Of a DNA stretch of 64,000 bases, positions 53,638 to 63,336 are shown one piece after another. Position 1 is the first letter of the stretch. Each line of letters opens with the position of its first letter. Location: contig NZ_BAAAMN010000026.1 in assembly GCF_039529295.1 (NCBI RefSeq), positions 1-64,000 on the forward strand, written 5' to 3'. The position numbers and the translations under genes are program-made. The notes below the pieces were generated by a model, which saw only the letters and a program-made list of their open reading frames with translations, ran no database searches and had not been told where the DNA came from. The DNA is from Yaniella flava. GTDB taxonomy: Bacteria; Actinomycetota; Actinomycetes; Actinomycetales; Micrococcaceae.

Positions 53638-56444
53638 ACTCCTCCCCCATGATCTCTCCTCAACCGGCACAATACCCTCACTCAGTTGTTGATCCTGTGA
53701 AACTGCCGGGGTGGGATCCTCGGTGGTCACGACTCGTCGATGCGGTCACCATTGATGGAACTCGACAGTTCCACGTGCTGGACAACGGTCCTGCGCTTGA
53801 GGAATTGGGCTTCTCAGCTGACGATGTCGACGCCATCATCGTCGCCGTCCATGGAAATCCAACCTGGTCGTATCTTTGGCGGGGAGTCGCTCAAGCCGGT
53901 ATCGATGCCGCCAAGGAAACTCTTGATCTCGGTTCCGGTGCTGGACGTGCACCCATCATTCGAGTGATCGCACCAGACCAATTGGATATGGGTTTCTCCC
54001 AACGACTTGGCCACACTGAGCTGCCCTCTGCTAAAGGTCAAGATACAACGTATCGAACGCTGGACCAGCGCATATTCGACCTTGATGCCGTCCTTGCAGC
54101 GCTGCTTGATCCGGAGCCGCAAGTGCCGTTGTTTACGCTCGGACACGATTGGGGCGGCGTTGTAACGCTTGGCTGGGCAACGCATCATACGATTCGTGAG
54201 GCGGGTTCCGGCCTCGACCCAGCCGGCATGATCACGCTGAATACTGCCGTCTGGCACGACGAGTCCCACCCCATTCCAACACCATTGCAAGCCGCTCTGG
54301 CAGGTCCGCTGCTAGCTGGCTCCACTGTCGTTACACCCGCGTTCTTAGACACCACACTTGCGCTTGGCAATCCCGCACTCTCTACCGCAGTGAAAAACGC
54401 GTATAAAGCACCGTACGCGGATCATACCCGCCGCGCAGGCATTGGTGGTTTCGTCGCGGACATTCCCGCCAGCACAACACACCGCTCTCGTAAGGCGTTA
54501 CGACGGGTCGCTGACGGCGTAGCCGCGACAGAGAAACCTGCGCTGCTCTTATGGGGCGCCAAGGATCCAGTGTTTCTGGACCGGTATCAACATGACCTGT
54601 TGGAACGTCTCAACAACGTGCAAATACACCGTTATGATACTGCCGGCCATCTCCTAGCTGAAGATCGCAATATCGCCGAGCCCATCCTTGGCTGGGTCCG
54701 CCAACAGCTCGACGGTGATACCCGACCTGCACCCGATGTGAACGCTTCTCGCGGTTCAGTAGCCGTGGGGCAATACGCCCCACTCTGGGAGTTCCTCGAC
54801 CGCTGGACTGACTCATCGAAGAAGGCCATGGTCGACATGACCGCCACGGATGCACACGGCAAGCCTTTTGAAGTGTCTTGGTCCAAGCTCTCTTCAATCG
54901 TCAATGCGATGACCATTGGGCTCCGTGCTGCGGGGATGCGCCCCGGCGACCGCGTGTCGATGCTAGTTGAACCAGGCCGAGACCTCACCGCGGCGCTCTA
55001 TGCTGTCCTACGCGTCGGCGGAGTAGCCGTCGTCACCGATGCGGGACTGGGCGTGGCAGGTATGACTCGAGCAATCAAATCTGCAGCACCGCGATGGATC
55101 ATTGGCGAAACACCCGGTATCACGTTGGCTCGCGCAACGAACCTCCCGGGCAAGCGTCTCAGCGTTCGCACAATGAGTCCCGTCGCGCGCAAAGCCCTGG
55201 GGCTGAGTGGCTCCATGTACGGTTTTGCCACGAAATATGCTAGCCAAACATACCAGGAAGAGGCCACGCATCCTGATCCAGCACCGGCAGACGATGCAGC
55301 AATCCTGTTTACCTCCGGTTCTACAGGGCCGGCAAAAGGGGTCCGATATACCCACCAAAAATTGTCCGCTCTTACCCAGCGCCTGCAATACACACTCAAC
55401 GTCGAACCTGGTTCAAGCCTGTTGGCTGGCTTTGCACCGTTTGCGCTCCTTGGTCCCGCCATTGGTGCTACATCGGTGACACCGAATATGTCGGTCACCA
55501 AACCGGCAACGCTCACCGCCACTGCGCTGGCTGATGCCGCCATCGCCGGGGAGACGACCATGATCTTTGCTTCACCCGCAGCGCTACGCAATGTCGTGGC
55601 CACCGCACACGAACTACATCACACACAACGTACTGCATTGGAAGGCATCTCGATGTTGTTATCAGCCGGCGCGCCAGTACCCGTGCCCCTGATGGACGAC
55701 GTTCTGGAACTGGTACCAAATGCTGAGTTCCACTCGCCTTACGGCATGACCGAATCCTTGCTCATCTCGGATATCGATCACCACACTCAGCGGGCTTTAG
55801 GCGACCGGAATGACCGCGGCGTTTGTGTCGGCAAGCCTCTGGACGTCGTGCGTGTGGCAATGGCACCGTTGGATTTTTACGGTCGACCATCCGACACCAT
55901 CCTCGAAGGGGATGAAGCGGTCGGCCACCTAGCAGAGATCGTCATTTCGACACCCCATATGCTGGCCGGTTATGACAAGCTGTACAACACCAACCGCCAA
56001 ACACGAGTCGACACGGTGGATGGCCTACAGTGGCACCGTACCGGCGATATTGGCCATCTCGACGAAGACGGGCGGCTATGGATTGAAGGCCGTACCCATC
56101 ACATCGTGACCCCACCAACCGGGGTGCTTGGTCCAGGCGGGCCGGAAGACGATATCCAGCGGCTATCCCAAGTGAGCCGGGTAGCCATCGTGGGAGTCGG
56201 GCCCGTCGGCACACAGGCGATCGTTGCCGTCATCGAGCCAACGGATCAGTCAATCAAGCCTGGACTCGCGCCGACCGACCTTACCGATGCAGTGCGTGCA
56301 GCCACCGATGTTGACATTGCTGCCGTGCTAATCACCGATGATGTCCCGGTTGATATTCGACATAATTCAAAGATAAACCGCCCACTCCTAGCCGACTGGG
56401 CTGAACGCGTGTTGGCCGATGGAAAGGTGACCGGAACAAAATGA
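53634..56444 (+). CDS. oleBC: OleBC fusion: beta-lactone decarboxylase plus beta-lactone synthetase
   Basis: 936 residues if GTG 53634 is used (GTG 53631 is also possible). N-terminal OleB part (about 1-360): haloalkane-dehalogenase-like alpha/beta-hydrolase with HGNPTWSYLWRG and nucleophilic Asp in GHDWGGVVTLG; it removes CO2 from the beta-lactone. C-terminal OleC part (about 375-936): AMP-dependent ligase-like with ILFTSGSTGPAKGVRYTH, YGMTESLLISD and HRTGDIGHLDEDGRLWI; it makes the beta-lactone from the hydroxyacid. Separate OleB and OleC genes occur in Gram-negatives; the fusion is known from Micrococcus. The fused order is confirmed by continuous frame. Confidence 0.92.
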   Translation: MNSSPMISPQPAQYPHSVVDPVKLPGWDPRWSRLVDAVTIDGTRQFHVLDNGPALEELGFSADDVDAIIVAVHGNPTWSYLWRGVAQAGIDAAKETLDLGSGAGRAPIIRVIAPDQLDMGFSQRLGHTELPSAKGQDTTYRTLDQRIFDLDAVLAALLDPEPQVPLFTLGHDWGGVVTLGWATHHTIREAGSGLDPAGMITLNTAVWHDESHPIPTPLQAALAGPLLAGSTVVTPAFLDTTLALGNPALSTAVKNAYKAPYADHTRRAGIGGFVADIPASTTHRSRKALRRVADGVAATEKPALLLWGAKDPVFLDRYQHDLLERLNNVQIHRYDTAGHLLAEDRNIAEPILGWVRQQLDGDTRPAPDVNASRGSVAVGQYAPLWEFLDRWTDSSKKAMVDMTATDAHGKPFEVSWSKLSSIVNAMTIGLRAAGMRPGDRVSMLVEPGRDLTAALYAVLRVGGVAVVTDAGLGVAGMTRAIKSAAPRWIIGETPGITLARATNLPGKRLSVRTMSPVARKALGLSGSMYGFATKYASQTYQEEATHPDPAPADDAAILFTSGSTGPAKGVRYTHQKLSALTQRLQYTLNVEPGSSLLAGFAPFALLGPAIGATSVTPNMSVTKPATLTATALADAAIAGETTMIFASPAALRNVVATAHELHHTQRTALEGISMLLSAGAPVPVPLMDDVLELVPNAEFHSPYGMTESLLISDIDHHTQRALGDRNDRGVCVGKPLDVVRVAMAPLDFYGRPSDTILEGDEAVGHLAEIVISTPHMLAGYDKLYNTNRQTRVDTVDGLQWHRTGDIGHLDEDGRLWIEGRTHHIVTPPTGVLGPGGPEDDIQRLSQVSRVAIVGVGPVGTQAIVAVIEPTDQSIKPGLAPTDLTDAVRAATDVDIAAVLITDDVPVDIRHNSKINRPLLADWAERVLADGKVTGTK

Positions 56445-57460
56445 CCACTACCCGCGACACGTTTGAGTACCACACCGCGAACTTCACCGGCTACAACGTG
56501 CTCGTCACCGGCGCCTCCGGTGTTTTGGGCTTTGGGGTTGCACAAGCACTCGTGGCAGCCGGTGCCAATGTCACCGTCCTACAGCGGTCTGCGTCGGGTC
56601 TGACAGGGGTTCGTGAGATTCGTGGCTCCGTCACCGACGCTGACGATGTTGCCAAGGCCGTTGACGGTGTGGACTCTGTTATCCACATCGCAGCCAAAGT
56701 CTCCGTCTCGGGCCCGCTGGCCGACTACGAACACGTGAACATCGAGGGGACCCGAACTCTGCTGCACGCAGCCCAAAACGCTGGCGTATCCCGTTGGGTC
56801 CATATCTCATCGCCCTCCGTGGCTCACAGCGGTGATTCAATTATCGGAGACGGAGCTGGCGCCGCTGATCCACAAGCTGCCCGCGGACACTATGCGGCAA
56901 CGAAGGCTGCCGGCGAGTTACTAGCTTTAGCAGCAGACTCTCCAACATTTCGCGTCTTAGTGCTGCGCCCGCATTTGATGTGGGGCCCAGGCGATACTCA
57001 GTTGACCGAGCGCATCATTGATCGTGCCCGTCAAAACCGCCTCCCCCTGCTTGATGGTGGCACTGCACTGGTAGATACGCTGTTTCTGGTCAATGCGGTG
57101 GAAGGCATTATTGCAGCACTCGAAGCCGTCGACACCACCCGCGGTGAAGCGTTGGTGCTCACCAACGGTCAACCCCGCCCGATCGGTGAGATGATCCGTC
57201 GCATTGCTGTTGCCGGTGGTGCCAAAGAGCCGACCCTTGATCTCCCTTCGGGCGTGGCCAAGGCAGCTGGCAGCATCATTGAAGCTGTGTGGGACGCGGA
57301 AAAACGCGGAGACGAACCACCGATCACGCGATTTTTAGCCGAACAGATGTCAACGGCCCACTGGTTTGATCAACGCCGCACACATCACGTACTGCAGTGG
57401 AAACCCCGCATCTCCTTGGACGAAGGGTTCCAACTCACCACGCAGTACTACCGTCACTAG
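56441..57460 (+). CDS. oleD: OleD, 2-alkyl-3-ketoacid reductase
   Basis: 339 residues. Extended short-chain dehydrogenase: nucleotide loop VTGASGVLGFGVAQAL (about 25-40) and catalytic Tyr and Lys in HYAATKAAGELLALA; Ser in VHISSPSVAH. It reduces the OleA product to the 3-hydroxyacid with NADPH. Start overlaps the oleBC stop by four bases. Its TAG overlaps the parE stop (CTAG, 57457-57460). Confidence 0.91.
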   Translation: MTTTRDTFEYHTANFTGYNVLVTGASGVLGFGVAQALVAAGANVTVLQRSASGLTGVREIRGSVTDADDVAKAVDGVDSVIHIAAKVSVSGPLADYEHVNIEGTRTLLHAAQNAGVSRWVHISSPSVAHSGDSIIGDGAGAADPQAARGHYAATKAAGELLALAADSPTFRVLVLRPHLMWGPGDTQLTERIIDRARQNRLPLLDGGTALVDTLFLVNAVEGIIAALEAVDTTRGEALVLTNGQPRPIGEMIRRIAVAGGAKEPTLDLPSGVAKAAGSIIEAVWDAEKRGDEPPITRFLAEQMSTAHWFDQRRTHHVLQWKPRISLDEGFQLTTQYYRH

Positions 57461-59601
57461 ACGTCAATCTCCTCACGGTCGAGTTCTTCGGCCCCGGAGA
57501 TAATAAAGTCGCGGCGTGGGGCAACGTGTCGTCCCATCAACAATTCGAAGATCTCTTCTGCTTTCTCGAACTCTTCAATATTGACTCGACGTAAGGTGCG
57601 TTGTTTCGGATCCATCGTAGTTTCAGCTAACTGGTCCGCGTCCATCTCGCCGAGCCCTTTGTAGCGTTGAATTGGCTCTTTGATACGGCGCTGCTCGGAT
57701 TCCACCCGTGCCAGCACATCGTGCAATTCCTGCTCAGAGTACGTATAGACGATCTCATTCGCCTTTGCGCCGGGGTTGATGATTTCCACCCGGTGTAGCG
57801 GTGGCACGGCTGCATAGACGCGCCCCGCTTCAACCATCGGACGCATATACCGGAAGAACAGTGTCAGCAAAAGTGTCCGAATATGTGCGCCGTCCACGTC
57901 AGCATCGGTCATCAGGATAATTTTGCCGTAGCGAGTCGACTCGAGATCGAAGCTTCGACCAGAGCCACCACCCACCACTTGAATCAGTGCTGAGGCCTCC
58001 GCATTATTGAGCATCTCCCCCACAGAGGCTTTTTGTACGTTGAGAATCTTCCCTCGAATTGGCAAAAGGGCTTGATAGTCAGAAGATCGTGCCAATTTAG
58101 CTGTTCCCAGTGCGGAGTCGCCCTCCACAATAAACAATTCGGAGTTTTCGACATCCGTGGACCGGCAGTCTGCCAACTTAGCCGGCATGGAAGATGTTTC
58201 AAGAGCTGTCTTGCGACGCTGGTTTTCCTTGGTCGTGCGCGCCATGATGCGCGATTTCATCTCGGCAACGATTTTTTCTAACAGACCATCGACCTGTTGT
58301 TTAACCCCACGTTTGCGCGACTGCAAGATCTCAGTCAGTTGGTCACCAACAACCTTCGAGACAATCTGTCGAGCTGCAGGTGTGCCAAGCACCTCTTTGG
58401 TTTGGCCTTCGAACTGCGGCTCAGCCAGGCGCACGGTGACAATTGCCGTAAGCCCCGCCAGAATGTCGTCTTTTTCGACGCGATCATTACCTGCTTTGAG
58501 GCGTCTGGCGTTGGCTTCAATCGTTTTTCGGAAGACCCGGGTGAGTGCTTGTTCGAATCCTGTGTTGTGTGAACCACCCTTTGGGGTGGCGATGATATTC
58601 ACGAAGCTTTGCACTTTGGTGTCATAGCCAACATCCCAGCGCAGGGCGACATCCACCTCGCAAGTACGTTGCACATCCTGCATTTGTGCTTGACCAGAAC
58701 TATCGAGCACCGGCACACGTTCAGTAAAGTTGCCCTCACCGTGTAACCGCCACACATCTGTGACGGGGTTAAGCTGCGATACGTGATCTACGAATTCAGC
58801 AAGCCCACCGTCGAATTGAAAAACCTCTTCGTGCGGTCCATCTTCACCGGCCGTACCTGCTAAGCGGCGCTCATCGCGAATCGTAATCCGTAGTCCCGGG
58901 ATCAGAAATGCTGTCTGACGGGCGCGTTGTTCGAGTTCTTGATAAAGGAACGCGGCATCAGGTGTGAAGACCTGTCTATCGGCCCAGTAGCGAATCGTTG
59001 TGCCAGTGGTGCCACGTTTTGCTTTACCGACAACAGGGACTTCTTCCCCTGTCTCGAGTGTTGCGAACGGAGCATCTGGGCGTGGCTTTCCCTTGTCTTG
59101 AAAAAGTCCCGACTTCCCGCGTTTGAAACTTAACTGGTGGACTTTTCCACCACGGGTCACTTGGACGTCTAAACGTTCCGAGAGGGCGTTAACCACAGCT
59201 GCGCCAACTCCGTGGAGCCCGCCTGCGGCTGCGTAGGAGTCAGAGCTAAATTTGCCGCCAGCGTGCAGTTTTGTAAACACAACTTCTACACCAGAAAGCC
59301 CTGTCCGTGGTTCAATGTCAATGGGTACGCCGCGCCCGTTATCTGCGACTTCGACGGAACCGTCCGAGAACAGGGTGATGTCGATGGACTGGCCATATCC
59401 TGCCAAGGCCTCATCCACCGAGTTGTCGATGATCTCCCACAAGCAGTGCATGAGCCCACGAGAGTCGGTAGACCCGATATACATTCCTGGGCGTTTGCGC
59501 ACGGCTTCGAGTCCTTCAAGGACTGATAGATTTCGTGCACTGTATTCGGCTTGTGTGACCACGTGGTGTTTGACCCTTTCAGCGGATGCTCTCATCGACA
59601 T
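57457..59601 (-). CDS. parE: DNA topoisomerase IV subunit B
   Basis: 714 residues. GHKL ATPase: CLWEIIDNSVDEALAG, DNGRGVPIDIEP and GGLHGVGAAVVNALSER. TOPRIM: ELFIVEGDSALGTAKL and LMTDADVDGAHIRTLLLT. The EGDSALG form with short C-terminus (QRYKGLGEMDADQLAETTMD) is ParE-like; GyrB has EGDSAGGSAKQG. Two ATG codons near the start (59601 and 59595) cannot be told apart. Works with ParC to separate daughter chromosomes. Convergent with oleD, stops shared. Confidence 0.9.
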   Translation of the reverse strand: MSMRASAERVKHHVVTQAEYSARNLSVLEGLEAVRKRPGMYIGSTDSRGLMHCLWEIIDNSVDEALAGYGQSIDITLFSDGSVEVADNGRGVPIDIEPRTGLSGVEVVFTKLHAGGKFSSDSYAAAGGLHGVGAAVVNALSERLDVQVTRGGKVHQLSFKRGKSGLFQDKGKPRPDAPFATLETGEEVPVVGKAKRGTTGTTIRYWADRQVFTPDAAFLYQELEQRARQTAFLIPGLRITIRDERRLAGTAGEDGPHEEVFQFDGGLAEFVDHVSQLNPVTDVWRLHGEGNFTERVPVLDSSGQAQMQDVQRTCEVDVALRWDVGYDTKVQSFVNIIATPKGGSHNTGFEQALTRVFRKTIEANARRLKAGNDRVEKDDILAGLTAIVTVRLAEPQFEGQTKEVLGTPAARQIVSKVVGDQLTEILQSRKRGVKQQVDGLLEKIVAEMKSRIMARTTKENQRRKTALETSSMPAKLADCRSTDVENSELFIVEGDSALGTAKLARSSDYQALLPIRGKILNVQKASVGEMLNNAEASALIQVVGGGSGRSFDLESTRYGKIILMTDADVDGAHIRTLLLTLFFRYMRPMVEAGRVYAAVPPLHRVEIINPGAKANEIVYTYSEQELHDVLARVESEQRRIKEPIQRYKGLGEMDADQLAETTMDPKQRTLRRVNIEEFEKAEEIFELLMGRHVAPRRDFIISGAEELDREEIDV

Positions 59602-59990
59602 GCGATATTCGTTCGTCGTTGCATCGGCGGAAACACGCCGCCGACGACCAATTCGATACTAGTAAGAATAATGGCCCAAAACCTAAACACTGGGAATTTC
59701 AGCGGTTCTTGGACTATTAGCAAAATATCAGCGCAGCATTCTTTCGCCTGGCGCGTATGGGCGGGTCAGATCTTTGCGCGCGCGTGAACTAATGGCAATA
59801 TAGTCTGACTGGTTATGAATACATGACCGTGTATTCCAACGTTAAGAATATGCATTGTTCGCTAGTGGCAACGCACGCACCTTTCGGGCATAATCCCTAT
59901 GTTTGGTACGTTGTTCTACACAGGAAAAAGATAACCTGTCAGGATGGAAGGACCAACCTACAGAGTTTGGACCACAAATTAGGAGGCCCA
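59602..59990. other. parE / DUF7455 divergent intergenic region
   Basis: No gene is seen in these 389 bases apart from the leader of the DUF7455 gene. It should hold the promoters of parE (minus) and the DUF7455 gene (plus). A perfect 7-6-7 dyad lies at 59817-59836. A possible -10, CATAAT at 59889-59894, has no clear partner -35. Confidence 0.5.
59817..59836. repeat. inverted repeat GAATACA-N6-TGTATTC
   Basis: GAATACA (59817-59823) and TGTATTC (59830-59836) match perfectly with centre TGACCG. It is not the actinobacterial LexA box (TCGAACN4GTTCGA), so the regulator is unknown. It lies 155 bases upstream of the DUF7455 start and 215 bases upstream of parE. Confidence 0.45.
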
Positions 59991-60212
59991 ATGTCCACGG
60001 CAACTAGCCTTGAGCAACCTACCCTCAACGCCGCTGATCGTTGCGACCGTTGCGGAGCCCAAGCTTACGTTCGTGCAGTACTACCGTCGGGCGGCCAGCT
60101 GTACTTCTGTGCCCACCATGCGCGCCAGGTTGAAGATAACCTTCGTCCGCAAGTTGATGTTTGGCAAGATGAGACCAATCGTCTAGAAGAAGAACGCTCA
60201 GCGAGCCTCTAG
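59991..60212 (+). CDS. DUF7455-type small zinc-binding protein
   Basis: 73 residues from ATG 59991 after AGGAGG (MSTATSLEQP); the longer frame from 59823 has no such signal. Cysteine pairs CDRCGAQAYVRAVLPSGG and FCAHHARQVEDNL suggest zinc binding. Conserved in actinobacteria next to parE and the principal sigma factor gene; function unknown. A strong terminator follows at 60269. Confidence 0.85.
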   Translation: MSTATSLEQPTLNAADRCDRCGAQAYVRAVLPSGGQLYFCAHHARQVEDNLRPQVDVWQDETNRLEEERSASL

Positions 60213-60268
60213 GTTTCACAGGTTGCGGCTCGATAGCTAGTCGAATGCGATGCCGCTGATGTAGAAAT

Positions 60269-60312
60269 TGCCCGGTTCGATCCGATAAGGGGATTGAACC
60301 GGGCAGTTTTTA
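60269..60312 (+). terminator. terminator of DUF7455 gene
   Basis: TGCCCGGTTCGATCC (60269-60283) pairs with GGATTGAACCGGGCA (60291-60305) with one G-T mismatch; the loop is GATAAGG; then GTTTTT. A strong intrinsic terminator. Confidence 0.85.
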
Positions 60313-60340
60313 ATGCACATTACAAACAGGGTGAAAAAAA

Positions 60341-60372
60341 TGGAGCAGCTCAAGTTGAGCTGCTCCATTTTT
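60341..60372. terminator. sigA: bidirectional terminator (sigA, minus; read-through, plus)
   Basis: TGGAGCAGCTCAA (60341-60353) and TTGAGCTGCTCCA (60355-60367) are perfect inverted copies. A run of A precedes them and T follows, so the hairpin has a U run on both strands. It lies 21 bases after the sigma-factor stop on the minus strand. Confidence 0.85.
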
Positions 60373-60392
60373 AAGAGACTGTGATAATCGGT

Positions 60393-61682
60393 TTACTCGA
60401 GATAATCGCGCAGTACTTGTGACCGCGATGGGTGACGGAGTTTAGACATCGTCTTGGATTCTATCTGCCGAATACGCTCGCGTGTGACGCCATAGACTTT
60501 ACCAATCTCATCCAGCGTTTTTGGCTGACCGTCGGTCAGACCAAAACGCATGGCGACTACGCCGGCTTCGCGTTCAGACAGGGTGTCCAATACGGAATGC
60601 AGTTGTTCTTGCAACAGCGTGAAGCCGACCGCGTCGGCTGGAACAACTGCTTCGGAATCTTCAATAAGATCGCCGAATTCTGAGTCACCATCTTCGCCAA
60701 GAGGGGTATGTAGTGAAATGGGCTCGCGACCATATTTCTGTACCTCAATGACCTTTTCAGGGGTCATATCAAGTTCGGTGCCTAGCTCTTCAGGAGTGGG
60801 TTCACGACCCAGGTCCTGCAACATCTGACGCTGCACACGTGCCAGCTTGTTGATGACTTCGACCATGTGTACAGGGATACGAATGGTGCGAGCCTGGTCT
60901 GCCATGGCACGCGTGATCGCCTGACGAATCCACCATGTAGCGTATGTGGAGAATTTGAAACCCTTCGTGTAGTCGAACTTCTCAACTGCACGGATAAGCC
61001 CCAGGTTGCCTTCCTGAATCAAATCCAAGAAGAGCATGCCACGACCGGTGTAACGCTTCGCAAGTGATACAACCAAACGTAGGTTTGCTTCCAACAGGTG
61101 GTTCTTGGCACGACGGCCATCGGCTATCACCAGTTGCATGTCGCGGCGTAGTCGCGCGTCCGAAAACTCTTCTTCTTGCATTTTGTGCTCGGCATAGAGC
61201 CCAGCTTCAATGCGAGTAGCCAAGTCGACTTCTTCTTCGGCGTTAAGCAGTGCGACCTTACCGATTTGTTTCAGGTAGTCCTTGACAGGATCTGCGGTCG
61301 CACCGATGACGTTGAGCGCTCGCTGCTGCGGTGCATCCTCTTCGGTTTCAGAAACAACGAAGCCACCGGCTTTTTCAGTAGATTCAACGTCAGGCTGTTC
61401 TGGACCTGCGGTCTCCTTGATTTCGGCTTCGACTTCGTCTTCGCCGACGGTCTCTTCTTTTTCTTCGCCTTCGGGCGTGACGTCTTCCTCGTCCTCTTCT
61501 TCTACGTCGACGTCTTCGCTCTCGAGAAGTTCTTCATCTTCATTAGCAGTATCAGTAGAAGTCATAGTCGCCTTCTCACCATCGTCGGTAGCAGCTGCCT
61601 CGGCTGCGATTCCTTGGGCTGTGGCCTTATCTGTGGCAGTAGAGACACTCTGGGCAGTCGCCTGTTTCGGAGTAGTAGTCAC
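60393..61682 (-). CDS. sigA: principal RNA polymerase sigma factor SigA/HrdB
   Basis: 429 residues. A long acidic N-terminal region (about 1-120, rich in Glu and Asp; ESEDVDVEEEDEEDVTPEGE) precedes region 1.2 (VIGATADPVKDYLKQIGKVA). Region 2 contains FKFSTYATWWIRQAITRAMA (2.4 contacts the -10), region 3 RIPVHMVEVINKLARVQRQM, and region 4 TLDEIGKVYGVTRERIRQIE with the -35 helix-turn-helix. Length and order match HrdB/RpoD of actinobacteria. Placed after parE in the usual order. Confidence 0.97.
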   Translation of the reverse strand: MTTTPKQATAQSVSTATDKATAQGIAAEAAATDDGEKATMTSTDTANEDEELLESEDVDVEEEDEEDVTPEGEEKEETVGEDEVEAEIKETAGPEQPDVESTEKAGGFVVSETEEDAPQQRALNVIGATADPVKDYLKQIGKVALLNAEEEVDLATRIEAGLYAEHKMQEEEFSDARLRRDMQLVIADGRRAKNHLLEANLRLVVSLAKRYTGRGMLFLDLIQEGNLGLIRAVEKFDYTKGFKFSTYATWWIRQAITRAMADQARTIRIPVHMVEVINKLARVQRQMLQDLGREPTPEELGTELDMTPEKVIEVQKYGREPISLHTPLGEDGDSEFGDLIEDSEAVVPADAVGFTLLQEQLHSVLDTLSEREAGVVAMRFGLTDGQPKTLDEIGKVYGVTRERIRQIESKTMSKLRHPSRSQVLRDYLE

Positions 61683-61974
61683 TCAGGTCCTTTCCTCATT
61701 GGCAGCCGTATGAGTACAAGCTCACACACGATCAACACACCTATGACCCTGTCAAGTCCGTGTTTGGATAATCGCTGTTCCCGTCGGTACACACATTGCG
61801 TGTCCGACCGTTGCAGGATCCACGGATGCAGGGTCTCTAGTGGGTATAACGCGCTCGTTGATGGTTTTGTTCCCATCGTGATAAAAAACTTTGTGACAAG
61901 TCTTTCACACAGCCGTTAGACCAAAACATTATGCCATAAGACAGTGGTAAATGCGCTATTGAGCTCTTTTCAGC

Positions 61975-63318
61975 TCATGCTGCGTGTTGCGGATTCCAAG
62001 CGGTTTCCACTCGCGTGGCCCAGCCTGCGACGATACCTTGCTTCAGCTGTCCTTCGAGAGTGCTGAGAAACCGTTCGGCGGGAAAACGCTTACGGGCTTG
62101 CCCCACGTACCGTAGGGCCACGCTGCCTCGGCCACGCACCCACTCAATCCACGCTAAGATTCCGACCACTGCACCACCAGTTGCATCATCCGATAATGGC
62201 AGCAGCTGGTGGCAAAGCCTTTCGAGCTCGCCGATCCGATGCCAGTCCGGGCCGCGTTTCGATCTGCCCATCGCACTGTGCTCGATGGTGAGACCGTCAG
62301 CAGCACTAAGCGGGACCTGCGCTGCCGCCCCCATCGCCGCAGGGAACCTTCCGAGGGTCACCATACCGCGAAGGGCTGTGTTGGTATCAAAACAGGCCAG
62401 TGCCAATATTGCCTCACGAATCGCTGGGTGTTCTAACGAGGACAACAATTCTGAAACCTCATCGGAGTGCAACATCATCGGTCCCTCGCGGATATGCTCG
62501 TCCCATAGTTCCAACCATTTAAGTGCAGCGTGGGGCCGATGTTCCAAAAGCGTTTCGGTATCTGGTTCTATATGTGAGGTAGCAGCTGTTACTGGTGGAA
62601 AGTGAAGTTTGCGCGGCGTTGCGCCAGATGTTTCAGACGTCGCACCAGTTGGGTCAAGCTTGGGAAAAATAGAGGTCTGTTCTGGATCGCCAATGGTGTC
62701 GCCCTGCACAGTACACTCCGTGGTCGCGGCACACCGCAGGTGCCATAGGAGATCATGATGGATCAACCAAGATTCTTCAACGGGCATTCGTTGCACCCCG
62801 AACTGGGCAGAGATCATGGCATTGGCGGTTCCAACGGCAGCTAATGCTTGCTGATCTGACACAGAGGTGTCATCCGAGAGGTAGAGCAGCAGGCAGGAGG
62901 TCGTGGAAGGTTCTTGAGCCATTAGCTGTCCGATGTGACGTCCTGTCTCCATAAATTGGAGTTCTTGGGTTTCTGTCACGCCGAAATCCATGAAGGTCAC
63001 GCTCTCGGGGGTGTCTGAGCGCAGAAGATTTTGTAGCGTGTGCGGTATATCGCAGCGAACCACCGTAGAAAGTCGGTTGCCGGCAAAAGCCACGATGACG
63101 ATCGAATTGGTCGGTCGAAACCCCAAGGTGCATTGAATATACGCCAACACGTCGGCGGGCTCCGATACCTTGACACGGCCAGCCGGACGAGAGGTGGCGT
63201 GCCGCTCCTCGTGACTGTCTGTGGAAGTAACGGGCACTGCATAAAGTGGGGTGGTGTTCGGCTGCGGTGTCGCGTTTGGAAGGCTGGTGGATTCAGGCTG
63301 CTGATGATTTTGCGTCAT
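61975..63318 (-). CDS. DUF4192-family protein
   Basis: 447 residues, soluble. The N-terminal domain (about 45-250) reads VSEPADVLAYIQCTLGFRPT and NSIVIVAFAGNRLSTVVRCD, the typical DUF4192 opening; later GGAVVGILAWIEWVRGRGSV is in the conserved C-terminal region. Function unknown, though the family is common in actinobacteria. Upstream of the sigma-factor gene on the same strand with about 290 bases between. Confidence 0.88.
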   Translation of the reverse strand: MTQNHQQPESTSLPNATPQPNTTPLYAVPVTSTDSHEERHATSRPAGRVKVSEPADVLAYIQCTLGFRPTNSIVIVAFAGNRLSTVVRCDIPHTLQNLLRSDTPESVTFMDFGVTETQELQFMETGRHIGQLMAQEPSTTSCLLLYLSDDTSVSDQQALAAVGTANAMISAQFGVQRMPVEESWLIHHDLLWHLRCAATTECTVQGDTIGDPEQTSIFPKLDPTGATSETSGATPRKLHFPPVTAATSHIEPDTETLLEHRPHAALKWLELWDEHIREGPMMLHSDEVSELLSSLEHPAIREAILALACFDTNTALRGMVTLGRFPAAMGAAAQVPLSAADGLTIEHSAMGRSKRGPDWHRIGELERLCHQLLPLSDDATGGAVVGILAWIEWVRGRGSVALRYVGQARKRFPAERFLSTLEGQLKQGIVAGWATRVETAWNPQHAA

Positions 63319-63336
63319 GATCTCAGCATGATCGAA

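Noticed and set aside
54100..54200. Haloalkane dehalogenase activity for the N-terminal domain at 53634-54700
   Set aside because: The fold and GHDWGG motif are shared, but the fusion to OleC and the ole context indicate a beta-lactone decarboxylase.
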